Of a stretch of DNA of 64,000 bases, positions 62,188-64,000 are shown piece by piece. Below the pieces are notes generated by a model. The model had not been told where the DNA came from. It ran no database searches and saw only the letters and a program-made list of their open reading frames with translations. This DNA comes from Crossaster papposus. Lineage: Eukaryota; Echinodermata; Asteroidea; Velatida; Solasteridae. The position numbers and the translations under genes are program-made. Position 1 is the stretch's first letter. The number at the start of each line of letters is the position of its first letter. Where the stretch lies: NCBI GenBank assembly GCA_037893245.1, contig JBAIAA010000396.1, forward strand, positions 372,001 through 436,000. Reading direction: 5' to 3'.

Positions 62188-62921
62188 TCCCCTCGGGGAA
62201 CATCAATTAATACAAAAACAGGTCTCGTCTATTATGTGTATTCCTATGTCGCCTCACTTTTACAAGTTCTTTCTTCGCTTTACTTCGTGGCTTTCTTATA
62301 TTTGAACATTTCAATTTGTCTCAATTAAATAATTGTATGAAGACCGATCTCTTTGTTTTAGGTTGATTTCTGAAGAAAGGGAAAAACAACAACAACAAAA
62401 ACAAACAAACAAACAAACAAACAAACAGATCCTCTGCGACTGGTTGTATTTTTTTTTGGCGAAGATGTATTAGATTTCTTTATCTTTTCCATATTTTTAG
62501 AAATTCATATGATTTCATATAAATGTAGACTTTAAATGTTCTTTTTGTTTTTGGTCTTGTTTGTTTGAATTCCATTTTTGTTCTAAATACTGTATAGGTA
62601 ATAATGCAGGGCCCTTTTTTATAGCTTTTTTTTTGTAAGTGATAAAACCTCAAATACAATAAATAACAGTGCTTTTAACAGTTCAGTTTTTATGTTTGTA
62701 TTTTAATGTTGCGATTATTCGTTTGCTTGCTTTCCTCTCTCTCTCTCTCTCGTTGACTGTTTATTTCTCCTCTCGTGTCGTTATTTCGGGAGGGAAACCT
62801 CTGCCACGATTTGTTGCTAGAGGGCGCCCTGACTTTCGTTTGCCTGGCGTGCTCCTATCGCGTCCGCGCATAGCAGTGATATATAATACACTGCCTCGCC
62901 CATTCAATCGATCTAGTCTAG

Positions 62922-63269
<348 letters not shown>

Positions 63270-63304
63270 ATAGATGCATGATACATGCCATTTTCAAACC
63301 AAAC

Positions 63305-63320
63305 GGCTCTTTTCAGAGCC
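63305..63320 (+). terminator. Histone 3' stem-loop, H4 copy 9
   Basis: Same sequence and spacing as the H4 stem-loop of unit 1. Confidence 0.98.
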
Positions 63321-63756
63321 ACCACGATTTCACAAAAAGAGATTGATTCCAGGTTTTAATTTGTGTGTACTCTGTTATTATTTGGGCATTGTCTCGCGGG
63401 ATTCAGTGTGGATTTTCCTCCCTGTGTCTATTAGTATTAAGGTTTTTTTCTTTTCGTTTATTGCCCGTAATTATTCCCGGGATGTCTTTATCGAAGACAC
63501 GGCCCATTTGTTTATTTTGGTAGCTGGGGAAAATTAATTTGCTTGCAAAGTATCATGTACTCGTAGGTAATATTGACCGTATTGTTTCGGAGGGTAAATC
63601 AGTTGTGATCAGTGAAGCGTCCCGGCATGGTGTCCGAATTATCCAATCGGAAGACTGCCCATTGTTATACTTCAGCCCCAGGATGCTATTCTCTAGTCTT
63701 AAGAGACGGCCTGTTCGTTGATTTGGCATTCACTTCTTATCTACTCTCCATTCTGA

Positions 63757-64000
<244 letters not shown>

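Overview
The window is a metazoan tandem histone array, most likely from an echinoderm. It holds eight complete repeat units plus the start of a ninth, all in one orientation. Each unit encodes, on the + strand, H4, H3, H2B, H2A and then a U2 snRNA gene; no H1 gene is visible. Every histone mRNA ends in the replication-dependent 3' stem-loop followed by a purine-rich element. Support for an echinoderm comes from Cys73 in H4 (known from sea urchin H4), cap-site sequences of the sea-urchin histone type (PyCATTCPu) in the H4 and H2B promoters, and the H2B core sequence. I cannot fix the class or species.

The ground unit is 6239 bp. Units 1-3 (1-18717) are uninterrupted. Units 4-8 (18718-62860) are the same 6239 bp with one insertion each, always in the U2 gene and always rejoining U2 at nucleotide 36, inside the GUAGUA branch-site recognition sequence (nt 33-38). 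When each insertion is removed, allowing for losses of 6, 6, 2, 3 and 6 bp of U2, the unit lengths return exactly to 6239. The array is therefore extremely homogeneous; I noticed only three point differences between units.

The insertions are U2-specific non-LTR retrotransposons. Insertion D (unit 7, 48807-54065) is a complete two-ORF element. Its ORF1 protein has an RRM-like domain and three CCHC knuckles; its ORF2 protein has an APE-type endonuclease, a YADD reverse transcriptase and a C-terminal CCHC motif. It fits the Tx1/L1 superfamily, in which U2-targeting elements (Keno) are known. Insertions A (unit 4), B (unit 5) and E (unit 8) are 1.73 kb ORF1-only relatives of D with intact ORFs and the same last 24 nt as D, so they are probably mobilised in trans. 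Insertion C (unit 6, 40062-42570) is a different ORF1-only element with unrelated ends. Its protein has three CCHC knuckles, an eight-cysteine segment and two C2H2-like fingers.

Two points stand out. First, A, B, D and E have only 12-13 nt between the U2 fragment and the ORF1 start codon, so they appear to use the host U2 promoter and the first 29-32 nt of U2 as their own promoter and leader. Second, insertion C is packed from end to end, through its coding region, with short near-perfect hairpins (many of 9-14 bp with small loops, several with G-U pairs), far beyond chance. This suggests an unusual, heavily structured RNA.
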